Source: Actinomycetota bacterium (GTDB lineage Bacteria > Actinomycetota > Acidimicrobiia > Acidimicrobiales > MedAcidi-G1). Taken from it: 61,918 bases of DNA. The notes below the pieces were generated by a model. The model had not been told where the DNA came from, ran no database searches, and saw only the letters and a program-made list of their open reading frames with translations. The stretch's first letter is position 1, and every line of letters starts with the position of its first letter. Below, in pieces: positions 42,801-57,800 of the stretch. The stretch lies in the NCBI GenBank assembly GCA_014381945.1, contig JACNKQ010000055.1:9726-71643 (forward strand). The letters run 5' to 3'. Made by a program: the position numbers and the translations under genes.

Positions 42801-45800
42801 CAACGGACACCAACCTTCAGGAGCCATTCGGACCATGAAATCGCCCTCCACCCACACCCGCCGCCTAAGCGCCGGCGCCCTCCTCGTCGTCGGCCTGTTC
42901 GTCGGTACCACCGCCCTGGCCGGCTGCGGCAGCGACGACGACAAATCGATCACGATCTACTCCGGCCGCTCAGAGAGCCTGGTGGGCCCCATCTTCGAGG
43001 CCTTCACCGCCGAGACCGGCATCGCCGTCGAGGCCCGTTACGGGTCCACCAACGACATGGCCCTCACCCTCGAGACCGAAGGCGCCAAGACCAGCGCCGA
43101 CATCTTCCTGTCACGGAGCCCCGGACCGACCGGCTACCTCGACGACCTCGGCATGCTCGCCGGGCTCGACGACGACGTCCTCGCAGAGGTCGACGCCTCC
43201 AACCGTGCAGCCAACGGCAACTGGGTCGGATTCGCCGGCCGTGCCCGCGTGCTGGTCTACAACGTCGACGAGGTGGCCGAGGCCGACCTCCCCGACTCGA
43301 TCTTCGACCTGACCGGCCCCGGATACGAGGGCCTCGTTGCCGTCCCCGGATCGAACTCGTCGTTCCAGGACTGGTTCACCGTGTTCCGGCTCCGCAACGG
43401 CGACGACGCCGCCATCGCCTGGCTCGACGACATGGTCGCCAACGGCTCGCACTTCTACCCCAAGAACCGGGCCATCGTCGAGGCCGTCGGCCGCGACGAG
43501 GTGCGCTTCGGGCTCGTCAACCACTACTACAACCATCAGGAGGTCGTCAAGAACGGCGACGACCAGCGCTCGGCCAACCACGGCTTCGCCCCCGGCGACG
43601 ACGGCGGCCTCATGATCATCGCCACCGCCTCGGTGCTCGAGAGCAGCGACAACAAGAACGCCGCCAACCGGTTCCTCGCCTTCCTCCTCAGCGACGCCCA
43701 GCAGCGCTATCTCACCGACACCGTCTTCGAATACCCGCTGGCGATCGGCGTGGCCGCCGCCGACCGACTCCCCGAACGGCCCGCCGACACGGTCGGCGCC
43801 GTCGACATCGACGACATGGCCGCCGAGTTCAAGCGCACCATCGAGATCATCGAGGCCAGTGGGGTCCTCGACCAGTAGCAGGACCGGTGGGGGAACCACA
43901 ATGGAGCGATGAACGAACCCTCCACGGTGACGCCCTCCACGGTGACGCCCTCCACGGTGACGCCCTCCACGGCGGTGCCGGACAGGGCCGTCCGGCACCG
44001 AGCGGGGTCCGGGCGGCCACCGTGGGACCTCTCGGTCGGCGCCATCGCCGTGGCCGCACTGTTCGCCCTCCCGGGCGGCTACGTGCTCTGGCGGGCGCTG
44101 ACCGGAGGAGCACTCCACCTGCTCGTCGAACGGCGGGCACTCGAGCCGCTCTGGCGCACGATCCAGCTGGCGTTCCTGGTGTCCGCCTCGGCGGCGCTGA
44201 CCGGCACCGCACTGGCGTGGCTCACGGTCCGCACCGACCTCCCCCTGCGCCGCTTCTGGCGTGTCGTGGCCCCCCTCCCGCTCGTGTACCCCAGCTTCGT
44301 GGGGGCCGCCGCATTCCGCTCCGGCCTGACACCCGGCGGCATCGTGCACGACCTTGTCGGCCACCTGGGCATCGACCTACAGTTCCGTCTCCAAGGCCTC
44401 GTCGGCGCATGGCTGGTCCTGACGCTGTTCACCTACCCGTACGTGTACCTTCCGGTGGCGGCCCGACTCTCCGCCCTCCCGTCGTCGCTCGAGGAAAACG
44501 CCCGCCTCCTCGGCGACCGGCCCCTGCAGGTGTTCCGGCGCGTAGTCCTGCCGCAGGCATCGTCGTCGATCGCCGCCGGCGCCCTGCTCGTCTTCCTATA
44601 CACGGTCAGCGACTTCGGCGCCGTCCACCTGATGCGGTTCGAAACCCTCACCCAGACCATCTACCGCACCCGGCTGTTCGACCAGGGCCGCTCCTTCGCA
44701 CTCGCCCTGCTGCTGCTCGGCCTGGCCCTGGTGGTCGTCGCCGCCGAGCGCACCGTCGCCCGGCACGGCGCCCGCACCGAGGCGCTGGGCGACCGGTCCT
44801 CCCTGCGCATCCCGCTCGGCCGCTGGAAGGCTCCGGCGATCGCCACCTGTTCGCTGGTCGTGGGCCTGGCCCTGTTCGCCCCAGCCGTATCACTCGCCGA
44901 CTGGGGCCTGTTCGGCTGGTTCCGGCAGCGCCGCGGCCTGGCCGAACTCCGCCTCGACTGGGGAGACGTGGCCGGCGCCACATGGAGCACGGTATGGGTC
45001 AGCACGGTCACAGCCGTCGTCGCCATCGCCGTGGTGCTGCCCGTGGCCTACCTGCTGGCCCGCCACCGCTCCCGCCTGGGCGGCATCGTCAACGGCGTGG
45101 TGGTGGCCGGCTTTGCCATCCCGGGACTGGTGGTGGCGATCTCGCTCATCTTCTGGACCCTCCATGCCTCGCCGTTCGAGTTCCTGATCGGCACGATGCC
45201 GGTCCTGGTGTTCGCCTACGTCGTGCACTTCGGCGCCCTGGCGGTGCGGACCGCCCAGGTGGCGGTCTCGTCGGTGCCCCGGCAGATGAACGATGCCGCC
45301 CGCCTGCTGGGCGCCGGTCGGCTACGCCGGTTCTTCACTGTCGACCTTCCGATCATGGCTCCCGGCCTGGCCGCCGGAGCCGGCCTGGTGATGCTCTCCA
45401 CCATGAAGGAACTCCCCGCCACCCTGTTGGTGTCGCCGATCGGGTTCCGAACGCTGGTCGTCCGGATCTGGGACACCTACGAGGCGCTGTACCTCGCCGA
45501 GATGGCAATCCTGTCGCTGGTGCTCGTGGCCATCAGCGCCCTGCTGACCTGGTTCCTGGTGGTGCGCAGGGCCGACCACCTGGCCTGATCCCGGCAGCGT
45601 GGCGGCCGGACGCTCAGTCGGTGACGAGGATGCGCTCGGCGGCGAACGAGCCGACGCCGACGCGGGTACCCGAGACCTCGACGGTCACCGTGCCGTCCGG
45701 CGACGCCGCCGTGACCATGCCCCGGTTGCCGGGCATCAGCGCAGACTCCTCGAGAAACTCGAGCAGGCCCGGCTCGAATTCCAGTTCCTCGGTGATGCGG

Positions 45801-48800
45801 TTCACGGTGAACTCGTCACCCACCGAGACCTCGGCCAGGTGGCGGGTGTCGGGCTCTGTGTAGTCGGAACCGGGGATCGGGTTGCCGTGCGGACAGGTGG
45901 TGGGCTCGCCCAGCAGCCGGACCAGTGCCTCCTCGACCACCGGCGAGATCACGTGCTCCCACTTACCGGCCTCGTGGTGGGCGTCGGTCCAGTTCAGGTC
46001 GAGGACATCTGTCAGGAAGCGTTCGGCGATGCGATGCCGCCGGACCACCTGGGTGGCCAGCTCCATGCCGTCGGTGGTCAGCAGGATGGCACCCTCGCCG
46101 GTCGCCACGAGACCCTCTGACTCGAGGCGCCTGATCATCTCCGAGACCGCCGGCCGGCTCACGTCGAGTCGTTCGGCGATGCGGGCCTGGATGACATCGA
46201 GGTCGTCCTCGACGAGTTCGAAGATGGCCTCGCAGTACTCCTCGAACGCCGGGTGGTACTCGGGTGCCTCGTAGACCATGGCGCGGAGTCTATGCCGTTG
46301 TGAAGCGTGCCTAACAAAAGCGCTCTTCGGTCGACCCACCTCGGCGGCGAGGGCACCCGTGCTGCATGCTGTGGGCATGGCCATCGACCCCCGCACCCCG
46401 GTCATCGTCGGCGCCGCCCAGGTCACCGACCGGGTCGACGATCCCACACGGGCCCGTACGCCACTCGAGTTGATGGTCGATGCGCTGCACTCGGCGGCGA
46501 TCGACGCCGACGCCCCCGGCTGCCTGTCCGGGCTGGGGCTCATCGGTGTCGCAGGAGGCCTCTGGCGCTACTCCGACCCCGGCCACCAGATAGCCGACAT
46601 CGTCGGGGCAGCCGGAGCCGACACCCTCGTCACCTCGTGGTCCGGCCACTCCCCCCAACTCCTGCTCAACGACCTGGCCACACGCATCCAGGCAGGCGAG
46701 GTCGACGCAGCGGCAATGCTGGGCGGCGAGGTCAACGCCTCCCGCCGACGGGCGCGCAGGCTGGGCGTCGACATACGCCGGGACCACGATGCCGACCTGC
46801 CGCCGGCCGAGCAGTTCGGTGAGACGCTCGTCATTGCCACCCCTGAGGAGGAAGCCCGGGGGGTCGATGCCCCGATCACCGTCTACCCGTTGATCGACTC
46901 GTCCTTTCGATACGCCCGTGGCGAGTCGATCGACGAGCACCGACGCCGCCTGGGCGAACTGTGGGCCGGGTTCAACGCCGTCGCCGTCGACAACCCGCAC
47001 GCTGCCGTCCGCACGCCGATGACCGCCGACGAGATCACCACGCCGACCGACCGGAACCGCCTCGTGGGCGCTCCGTACACCGTCGCCATGAACGCCAACA
47101 ACTCCGTCGACCAGGCGTCGGCCGTGCTGCTGCTCTCCGCCGAACGGGCCGGGGCGCTCGGTGTGCCCCGGGACCGTTGGGTGTTCCCCCTGTCCGGCAG
47201 CGTCGGGGTCGAGACGCTGTCCATCAGCGAGCGGTGGGAACTCCACCGGGCGCCCGCCCTGAGGCTGGCGGGAGAGGCCGCCATGGACGCCGCCCGACTG
47301 GGCATCGACGACCTCGCCCACATCGACCTCTACTCGTGCTTCCCCTCGGCGGTCCAGGTATCGAGCGCCGAACTCGGCATCGGCCTCGACCGGCCCCTCA
47401 CCGTCACCGGAGGCCTCACCTTCGCCGGTGGCCCCTTCGTGAACTACAGCGGCCAGGCCATCGCCGCCCTGGTCCGGTGCATGCGTGAACGGCCCGGGCC
47501 CGGACTGGTGCACGCCAACGGCGGCTATGCCACCAAGCACGCCTTCGGCGTCTACGGCACGGAACCTCCCGGACGGCCGTACCGGTCGATCGATGTCCGA
47601 GCCGCAACCGACGACCTCCCGACCCGCTCCGTCGACCACCCCTACGTCGGGACTGCGACCATAGAGGCCTACACCGTGATGCACGGCCGCGACGGCATCC
47701 CCACCCACGCCCTCGTCGCCCTGCGCACCCCCGACGACGCCCGCACCTGGGGCCAGACCCGCGACCCCGAACGGCTCACCGCCATGACCACCGACGAACA
47801 CATCGGCCGCACGGCCGAGGTCGACCCCGACGGCGTTGTCGCCGCCTGACCCGATCCCGCCCACGAGGAAACGAGCACCCCATGAAGACACCCATCACCG
47901 AGATGTTCGGAATCGAGTTCCCGATCTTCGCCTTCAGCCACTGCCGGGACGTGGTCGCCGCCGTGTCGAAGGCCGGCGGCCTCGGCGTGCTCGGCGCCGT
48001 CGCCCACAGCGACGAGGCCCTCGAGGTTGACCTGGCATGGATCGAGGACGAGATCGGCGACCGCCCCTACGGTGTCGACCTCATCGTCCCCACCCGCTAC
48101 GCCGGCGATGAATCCGGCGGATTCAAGGTCGAAGACGTTGCCGCCCTGATCCCCGGCACCCACCGGGAGTTCCTCGACGAGATCCTCGAGCGCTACGAGG
48201 TCCCCCCGGACCCCGACGACCCTGCGGGTTGGGCACAACAGCCAGGCGACGCCCCGTTCTCCCTCAACCGGGCCCAACGGCAGCTCGACATCGCCCTCGC
48301 CCACCGGCCTGCGCTCATCGCAAACGCCCTCGGCTCACCGCCACCCGAGATGGTCCAGCGCTGCCATGAGGAGGGCGTCAAGGTCGGCGCCCTGGCCGGC
48401 ACGCGCGTACATGCCGAACGCCACGTGGCGGTCGGGGTCGACCTGATCATCGCCCAGGGAGGCGAGGGGGGTGGCCACACCGGTGAGATCGGCACCATGG
48501 TGCTGATCCCCGAGGTCGTCGATGCCGTCTCCCCGGTACCGGTGCTGGCTGCCGGTGGCATCGGCCGCGGCCGCCAGATGGCCGCATCGATGGCGCTCGG
48601 CGCCGCCGGGGTGTGGTGTGGTTCGGTGTGGCTCACCACCGAGGAGGCCGAGACGAACCCCGTGGTCAAGCAGAAGATGCTCGATGCAGCGACCACCGAC
48701 ACCCTGCGTTCCCGTTCGATCACCGGCAAGCCGGCCCGCATGCTGCGCACCGCCTGGACAGAGGAATGGGACCGCGATGACACCCCCGACCCGCTCGGCA

Positions 48801-51800
48801 TGCCGTTCCAGCCGATGCTCACCGACCGGGCGCTGGTGCGGATCAACCGCGCCTCCCACCACGAGGGCTCCGGCGCAGAGAAGCTGGCCACCTACTTCGT
48901 CGGCCAGATCGTGGGTTCGATGAACCACACCCGTGGGACCGGACAGGTCGTGATGGACATGATCGAGGAGTTCATCGAGGCCGCCGAGAGCCTGGCTGGA
49001 CAACTCGAGGTCTGAACCGGTTGGATCCCGCTAGCCGGACGGTTCGACAGGGATCCGGTCGAGGTCGGCCGGCAGGAGCACCCCGCCGTCGAAGTGTTCG
49101 GCGGCGATGGCGATCCAATCAGCTTCGGTGCCCGGCATCGGGGCGGGCACACAGTGGTTGAGCACCAGCGTGCCGACTCCGGACCTGGTCGCAGTCTGTG
49201 CGGCATCGACCACGGTCGAGTGGTAGTCGATCACGTCGTTGAGCCTCGCAATCGGCACCCGGCTGATCAGGTCGTCGCGGATCACCGTCTGGACATAGAC
49301 GTCGGCGTCGGCGCAGAGCTCGTCGAGGGCAGAACAGGGGACCGTGTCGCCGGCCAGGACCACGCTGTATCCGTCCGCCTCGATGCGGTAGGCGACGGTC
49401 GGCTGGACGGGCCGGTGGTCGGTGGGAGCGGCGATGATACGGACCTCGTCGTCCTCGAAGACGATCCCACCAGCGGTCTCCGTGACCGGCACGTCGGGCG
49501 GAGCCTCCAGGTCGTCGTGGTGAGCGATCCGCCAGCCGATGTCGGGCCCCAGCATCGTCAGGGTGTCGTCGATGAACGAAGACGTTCCCTCCGGGCCGAC
49601 GACAGGCAGGGGTGCTGCGGGAAAGCCACCGATCCAGCGGGTCGTGATGAGGTCGTTCACGTCGGTGACGTGGTCGCTGTGCAGGTGGGTCAGCAGGAGC
49701 ATCTCTATGGCGGCCGGCCCACTCGCCGCCCCGGCGAGGCGCATAAGGCAGCCCCTGCCACAGTCGACGAGGAAGCTCCGGGCGCCGACCTGCACCAGTT
49801 GCGACGGCCCGGCACGGTCGGGCGACGGGAGGGGGCTCCCGGTGCCTGTCATCACGAGGTCCATGGCGATTTCTCCCGGGAGCGGTGACGGGTGCTCAGA
49901 CCCCGGGGAAGCCGATCTCGCCGCCGCCGTCGGCGACGATCTCCTGGCCGGTGATCCAACTCGAGGAGTCCGTGGCCAGGAACAGCACGGCGTCGGCGAT
50001 GTCCTCGGGCTCGCCGAGGCGCTTGAGCGGATAGCCCTGCGCCACCTCGTCGCCCCGCCCCTCGTCCCACAACGCCCGGGCGAAGTCGGTCTTGATGAGG
50101 CCCGGGCACACGGCGTTGACACGGACCCCGGGGGCGAGTTCGGCGGCGAGCTGGCGGGTCAGGTGGAGCAGCGCCGACTTCGAGATGTCGTAGGTGCCGA
50201 GAATCTGGCTGGTGTGGAATGCACCGACCGACGAGATGTTCACGATGTTGCCGCCGTGTTCCCTCATCCAGGCATTCCAGCAGGCCTGGGTCCAGGCCAG
50301 GGGCGCCGTCAGGTTGACGTCGAGCGTCTTTTGCCAGCGGGGCAGGTCGGCGTCGATCACCGGTCCTGCGTAGGGGTTGGTGGCGGCGTTGTTCACGAGG
50401 ATGTCGACGGCGCCGAACGTGTCGATCGTGGCTGCAACGACCCGCTCCATGTCCTCGGCCCTGCCGACGTTCCCTGCCTCGTAGGCCAGGTCGCCGCCGG
50501 TCTCCGCTGACAACTCGGCGACCGTTGCCTCACATGAATCGGCCTTGCGGCTGGTGATCATGACCTTCGCACCGGCTACGGCGAGGCTTGCGGCGATCGC
50601 CCTGCCGATTCCGCGGGAGCCTCCGGTCACGAGGGCGACCCTGCCGTCCAGACGGTTACCTGTGGTGTGTTCCATGGCGGCCGACCCTAGCCAGCGGCCC
50701 TGGCCTGTCTCTCAGTGGGCAGGCACGTGGGGAACCTGCCGTCGGGTCAGTTGACCCTGCGCTCGCGGCCCTCCCAGTAGGGGTCGCGCAGCTCGCGTTT
50801 GAGGATCTTGCCGGACGGGTTGCGCGGGATCACCTCGATGAACTCGACGGTCTTGGGGCACTTGAACCCGGCCAGGCGCTCCCTGGCGAAGGCGAGGATC
50901 TCGTCGCCGGTGACGCCACCGTCGGGGACCGGAATGACAAGGGCCTTGCCGACCTCGCCCCACTTGTCGTCCGGCACGCCGATGACCGCCACGTCGGCGA
51001 TCCCCTCGTGGGCCATGAGGGCATTTTCGACCTCAGCCGGGTAGACGTTCTCGCCTCCGGAGATGATCATGTCCTTGACCCGGTCGTGGATGTAGAGGAA
51101 GCCATCTTCCATGTAGGCCGCATCGCCGGAGCGGAACCAGCCGTCACCGGGGAGCGACTTGGCGGTCTCCTCAGGCATGTTCCAGTAGCCCTTCATGTTC
51201 TGGGGAGTTCGGATCCAGACCTCGCCGACTTCGCCGTCGGGCAGTGTCGCCCCGGAGTCGGTGTCGACGATCCGGATCTCGACGTTGGTGATCGGCCTGC
51301 CGGCCGAACGCAACAGGTGTTCGCGTGGGCCACCCGGGTCATGGTCCTCGGGGTCGAGTTGCGTGACAACGCCGGTCGTCTCGGTCAGGCCGTAGACCTG
51401 CATGTAGTCGCAGCCGAACATCTCCATGGACTTGACTAGGACGTCCTGGGTGATCGGCGAGGCACCGTAGGCGATCAGCTCCATCGTCGAGAGGTCGACG
51501 CCGTCGCTGGGGACCATCAGGAAGAACTGCAGGATGGCGGGCACGAACAGGGCATGGGTGATCCCCTCGGACTCGATCAACTGCAGGGCGGCCACCGGAT
51601 CGAACTCGCGGGTCATGATCGTGCGGGCACCACATCCCATGCCGAACAGGGCCCAGCCGGAGCCGGCGATGTGGAACAGCGGCATGACCGCCATGTTCAC
51701 GCTGTCGTCGCCCATCTGCCATTCGACGATCTCGAACAGCGCCCTGAAGTTGTCGTTGGTCAGCTGGGCGCCCTTTGGCAGGCCCGTGGTGCCCGACGTG

Positions 51801-54800
51801 TAGAGCTGCATCGAAACGTCGGAGCCGGCCGGCGGGGTGATGTCGCAGTCGGGGGTCTGGGCGTTGCGCCAGTCGGCGTAGGAGCCGTGGGTGGCGTGCT
51901 CGCCGATGACGAGGATCGTCTCGGTGTGGGTGAGGTCGGCCTCGAATGCGGCCAGGTGGTCGGCGAACTCTGCGTGGATGACCAGCACCTTGGCCTGGGA
52001 GTCGTTGACGATGTAGGCCATCTCGGGTGGGGCCAGCCTCCAGTTCACGGCGACGGTCACCGAGTTGGCGAGGCCGCAGCCGAAAGCCAACTCGAAGTAC
52101 TCGGCGCCGTTCTTGTCGATGTAGGCGATGCGCTCCTGGGGGCCGACCCCCGAGGCACGCAGGGCGTTGGCGACCTGCCCGGCCCGGTCCCTCATCTCGG
52201 CCCACGTGATGCGCTCGTCGCCGATGGCGAGCATTTCGGCATCAGGCTTCTCGGCGGCCCCGGTGAGGATGATGTCTGCGACGTTGGTGACGTTTCTGAT
52301 GTCCATGGCGGTCGAACCTACACGCCATTCGTCGTGGCGTCAGCCCCGCGTCACCCGGGCCAGATGTCGGTGTCGGGGTGGTAGGCGGCCCAGCCGTACC
52401 ACTCGGTGACGAAGCCGGTGACGAACATGAGGCGCCCGTCATCGCCAACGCCCTCGAGGCTCCAGGTGGCGCCGGTGTCGTCGACGAGCACGCCGTCGCC
52501 GACTTCGAACGTGCGGGCCCCACCTTCGACTTCTGCCGAAAACGCCATGCCGAACATCGAGTCCGGGTCGAGGATGACGACGACCGGTACGCCGCCGATC
52601 TGGTCGTTCACGACCGTCAGGCCTTCTGCTGCATCCAGGCGGTATGCCCGCGATCCGCTGCCCGGGTAGACGCCGAGCACCAGCTCGTTTTCAGGCAGGC
52701 GATCATCGAGGGACACGATCGTGTCGAGGAACATGCGGCCCAGCCCGGGCGTGCCGGGTTCGGTCTCCCAGTACTGGTCGGCGAAGCGCTCCTCCCATGC
52801 GAGGACGCCGGTGTCGGGGTGCTCGGCCAGCCAGTCCCGCCAGCGCCGGTGGTGCAGCGGCAGGACCTCGAGGCGGGTGCCCGTCCCGGCCAGCGGCCCG
52901 GTGAGCACGGTGCCGTCGTAGTGGGTCCACACCGACCCGGTCTGGCGGTCGGCCATCACGAACACGCCGTTGTAGAGCCCGGCTACGTCGAAGGTGTACC
53001 TCGTGCCGTCGATGACGGGGTCGAAACCGACCCCGCTGGAACAGACCACTCAATAGGTGACGAGGTAGGGCTCACCGGCGACCGTCAGGTTGGCTATGTG
53101 GTGGAACGACATCTGGTCGACCGGCAGGGCGACCGCCTCGTCGCCCATCACGACGCCGAGCACCACGTCGTCGGGTTCGAGCCAGTCGACCTCGGCGGCC
53201 GGGACGAACTCGGGCTCGTCGGCGGGCACGAACCGCGACCCGGGACCGATCGCCAGATGGTCAGCCGAGAATGTGCCGGCAGCGCCCGTACCGGTGGTCG
53301 TCGGTGGGACCGTCGTCGTCGTGGGCGCCGCCGTCGTCGTGGCAGGGAGCGTCGTCGTGGCAGGGAGCGTCGTCGTGGCAGGGAGCGTCGTCGTGGCAGG
53401 GAGCGTGGTCGTGGCAGGGAGCGTGGTCGTGGCAGGGAGCGTGGTCGTGGCAGAAGACGTCGCCGTCGAGGCGCAGCCCGTCAGGACCAGAAGCGCAGCG
53501 ACGGCCAGGTTCCGCATGCCGACAGTCTTGCACCTGATCCCCGATCGCGCCTTCGGGACGCGGGGGCGCGACACTCGCGGCCGACCAAGGGAGCCGCCAT
53601 GGCTGAACCGAAACGTGCGACACGGATAGTCCTTGCACCCGAGGACGAGTACAACCACGAACCCGACCCGGTCCCCAACTACAACGAGTCGATGTATTTC
53701 AACGTCGTCGACCATGCCACGACGGTCGGTGGATGGTTCCGGATCGGGAACCGGGTCAACGAGGGCTACGCCGAGATGTCGTGCTGCGTGTACCTACCCG
53801 ATGGCCGGGTGGGTTTCATGTACCAGCGGCCCACGATCACCACGAACGAGGTGTTCGACGCCGGCGGCCTGCGCATCGACGTAGAGGAACCGTTCCGGCG
53901 GCTCCGGGTGCGCTACGAGGGCAAGGTCTGCCTGCTCGACGACCCCGGCCAGATGGCCGACCCGAGGAAGGCATTCTCCGAGAACCCGTCCGTGCCGTGC
54001 AACGTCGACCTCGCCTACCGGGGCATCTCCCCGATGTACGGCGGCCGACCCGTCGATGCCGAGACCGGCCTCGAGCCCGAACAGGATGCCGAGAAGTCGT
54101 TCTCGAAGGCCCACTACGAGCAGCATGTCGGCGCCACGGGCACCATCGAGGTCGACGGCGAGCGCTTCGAGGTCGACGGCCTCGGGCTGCGGGACAAGTC
54201 GTGGGGCGCCCGCTACTGGCAGGCCATCTCCTGGTACCGCTGGCTGCCGATGGCGTTCGACGAGGACTTCGCCATGATGATCTCGCTGATCAGCAGGGAC
54301 GGCACCGACCGCAACCCCGGCGGCATGGTCCTCCACGGCGACCGCTACCACCAGATCCGCGAGGTGGCGATCGACACCGAATGGGACGACGACGGCTACC
54401 AGACCGGCCTCACCGCCATCGTGTCGACCGATGAACGCAGCTACGAGGTGCGGGGCACGGTCACGTCGCTGATCCCACTGCGCAATCGCCGCACCACCCC
54501 CGACGGCGAGCTGCTCCACACCCGCATCACCGAGGGGCTCACCCGATTCCGCTGCGACGGCAGGACCGGCTGGGGCCTCTCCGAGTACCTCGACCAGGTC
54601 GTCGACGGCAGCGCCGCCGGAATGGGCGGCTGAGCGGTTCTCGCTAGAACAGCTTCGAGGCGGTGGCTCCGTCGAAGCGTTCGACGGACAGGCCGGTCAC
54701 GCCGAGGCCACCCAGCTTTGCATTGAACTCGGCGAAGTGCGGCGCCTTCATGTGGGCGTCCAGGGCCTCGTCGCCCTCCCACTTCTCGAAGATGCGGATG

Positions 54801-57800
54801 CAGCCCGGCGTGACCGGGTCGGCGCTGAGCACGTAGTCGATGCAGCCGTCCTCGGCGTGGGTGCCCTCCATGAGTGGCACGATGGCGGCGAGCGCCTCGT
54901 CGACCTTGTCGGGATCGAGGGAGATGGTGCCGGCGATGATGATCATGTGAACTCCAATTCGGTGTGGACAGGCGTCGGGACAGGGGCAGCGGGAGCGTAC
55001 TGTCGGACCCATGACGGGTCCCAGCCGGAACGTGGTTCGATCGACGGTGAAACGGTGAGCCACGAACTCGTCCTCGGCGACGACGGCGTCACCCGCTGCC
55101 GGTGGCCGGGCACCCACGCCGACTACATCGCCTACCACGACCACGAATGGGGCCGGCCGGTGGTCGACGACCACCGTCTGTTCGAGAAGATCTGCCTCGA
55201 GGGATTCCAGGCCGGACTTTCGTGGCTGACGATCCTGCGCAAGCGCGAGCGCTTCCGGAAGGTGTTCGCCGACTTCGACCCGGTGCTGGTCACCCGCTTC
55301 GGGGAGGCCGACGTCGAGCGCCTGCTGGGCGACGCCGGGATCATCCGGCACCGCGGCAAGATCGAGTCGACGATCCGCAACGCCGCCCGCTGCCTGGAGA
55401 TGGCCGACGAGTTCGGTTCGCTGGCAACGTACGTGTGGTCGTGGGAGCCCGAGGCAACCGTCCGCGATGCCGACGGTTCGATCCCCGCCACCACGCCGAC
55501 CTCGACGGCGCTGTCACGGGACCTCAGGCGGCGGGGCTGGTCGTTCGTCGGGCCGACCACCGTCTACGCCTTCATGCAGGCCATGGGCATGGTCAACGAC
55601 CACCTCCCCGGCTGTGCCGCCCACGCCGAGGTAGAGGCACTGCGGGCGGCCCTCGTCCGCCCGTCGTGACGCTGCTGACCGACCGGCTACCGGATGGGGG
55701 CGACCCGGACGACCTGCTGGAGGGGTTCGTCTCCTGGACCACGGAACAGGGACTCGACCTGTATCCGGCCCAGGAGGAGGCCGTACTCGAACTGCTGGCC
55801 GGCAACCACGTCATCCTCGCCACGCCCACCGGCTCGGGCAAGTCGCTGGTAGCAACCGCCGCCCACGCCGCCGCACTGGCACGGGGCGAACGCAGCGTGT
55901 ACACGGCGCCGATCAAGGCCCTGGTCAGCGAGAAGTTCTTCGCCCTGGCCCGCGACTTCGGGCCCGACAACGTCGGCATGGTGACCGGCGACGCCTCGAT
56001 CAACCCCGACGCCCCGATCATCGCCTGCACCGCCGAGATCCTCGCCCACCGGGCCCTGCGCCAGGGCGTCGACGTCGATGTGGGGCTGGTCGTGGCCGAC
56101 GAGTTCCACTTCTACGCCGACCCGCAGCGGGGCTGGGCATGGCAGGTGCCGCTGCTCGAGCTGACCGACGTGCAGTTCCTGCTGATGTCCGCAACGCTCG
56201 GGCCGACCCGCCGGTTCACCGACGACCTCGAGGCCCGCACCGGCCGACCTGCCGTCACCGTGGCCGGCAGCGAACGGCCCGTGCCGCTCATCACCGAGTA
56301 CCGGGAGACGCCGCTCCACGAGTCCATTGACGATCTGCTGAAGTCCGACCGGGCGCCTGTCTACATCGTGCACTTCACGCAGCAGTCCGCCGCCGAGAAG
56401 GCCCAGGACCTCTGCAGCCTCGATGTGCTCACCAGGGACGAGAAGGCGGCGGTGCGGGCCGAGGTCGGCGGGTTCCGGTTCGACACCCCGATCGGCAAGG
56501 ACCTGCGGCGCTTCATCGGCCACGGGATCGGGCTGCACCACGCCGGGCTGCTCCCCCGCTACCGGCTGTTGATCGAGAAGCTGGCCCAGGCCGGCCTGCT
56601 CAAACTGATCTGCGGGACCGACACGCTCGGCGTGGGCGTCAACGTGCCGATCCGCACCGTGCTGTTCACCCAGCTCTGCAAGTACGACGGCACCACCACC
56701 CGGCTGCTCTCCAACCGGGAGTTCCAGCAGGTCGCCGGCCGGGCCGGGCGGCGGGGCTTCGACGACGAGGGCCATGTCTGGGTGCAGGCCCCGCCCCACT
56801 GGATCGAGAACCGGCGGGCCGAACAGAAGGTGGCCGCCGACCCGGGCCGCAGGAAGAAGTTGGTCAAGAAGAAGCCGCCGGACCGCGGGTACTCCCACTG
56901 GAACGAGGAGACCTTCGACCGGTTCGTGGTCGGCCGGCCCGAGCCGCTCGATTCGAGCTTCGACGTCACCCACCAGATGGTGCTCAACGTGCTGTCCCGT
57001 CCGGGCGACGGCGGGGCCGCGCTCAAGCGGCTGCTGCTCGACAACCACGAGCCCCGCAAGCGCCAGCGCCGGCACGTCCGCAAGGCCATCGGCGTCTACC
57101 GCTCGCTGCGCGCCGCCGGCATCGTCGAGGAACTGGGAGAGCCCGACGCCGAGGGCCGCCGGGTGCGCATCGGCGTCGACCTCCAGGACCAGTTCGCCCT
57201 CCACCAGCCGCTGTCGTTGTTCGCCCTCGAGGTGATCCCCGAACTCGACATCGACGAGCCAGGGCACGCCCTCGACGTGCTCTCGGTGGTCGAGTCGGTG
57301 CTGGAGAACCCCGGCGTGGTGCTGGCCGCCCAGGTGAACCGGCTCAAGTCGGAGCTGGTGGCCCGCCTCAAGATGGAGGGCGTCGAGTACGAGGAGCGCA
57401 TGGACCGCCTCGCCGAGGTGCACCCGCCGCGGCCGCTGGCCGAGTTCCTGTACGGCACGTTCGACGTGTTCCGCTCGCACCACCCGTGGGTGGGCGACGA
57501 AAACGTCAAGCCCAAGTCGGTGGCCAGGGAGATGTTCGAGTTCGGGTACGGATTCCGGGACTACATCGGGCACCACGGCCTCAAGCGCTCCGAGGGGACC
57601 GTGCTGCGCTACCTCACCGACGCCTACAAGGGGCTCGTGCAGAACGTGCCGCCGGCGGCACGAACCGACGAGGTCGCCGACCTCGAGGCATGGCTGGGCG
57701 CCACGGTGCGCCAGGTCGACTCCAGCCTGCTCGAGGAGTGGGAGCGGCTGCGCAACCCCGACGACTACGACGCCGCCGACAGGGTGGCGGCGACCCCGAT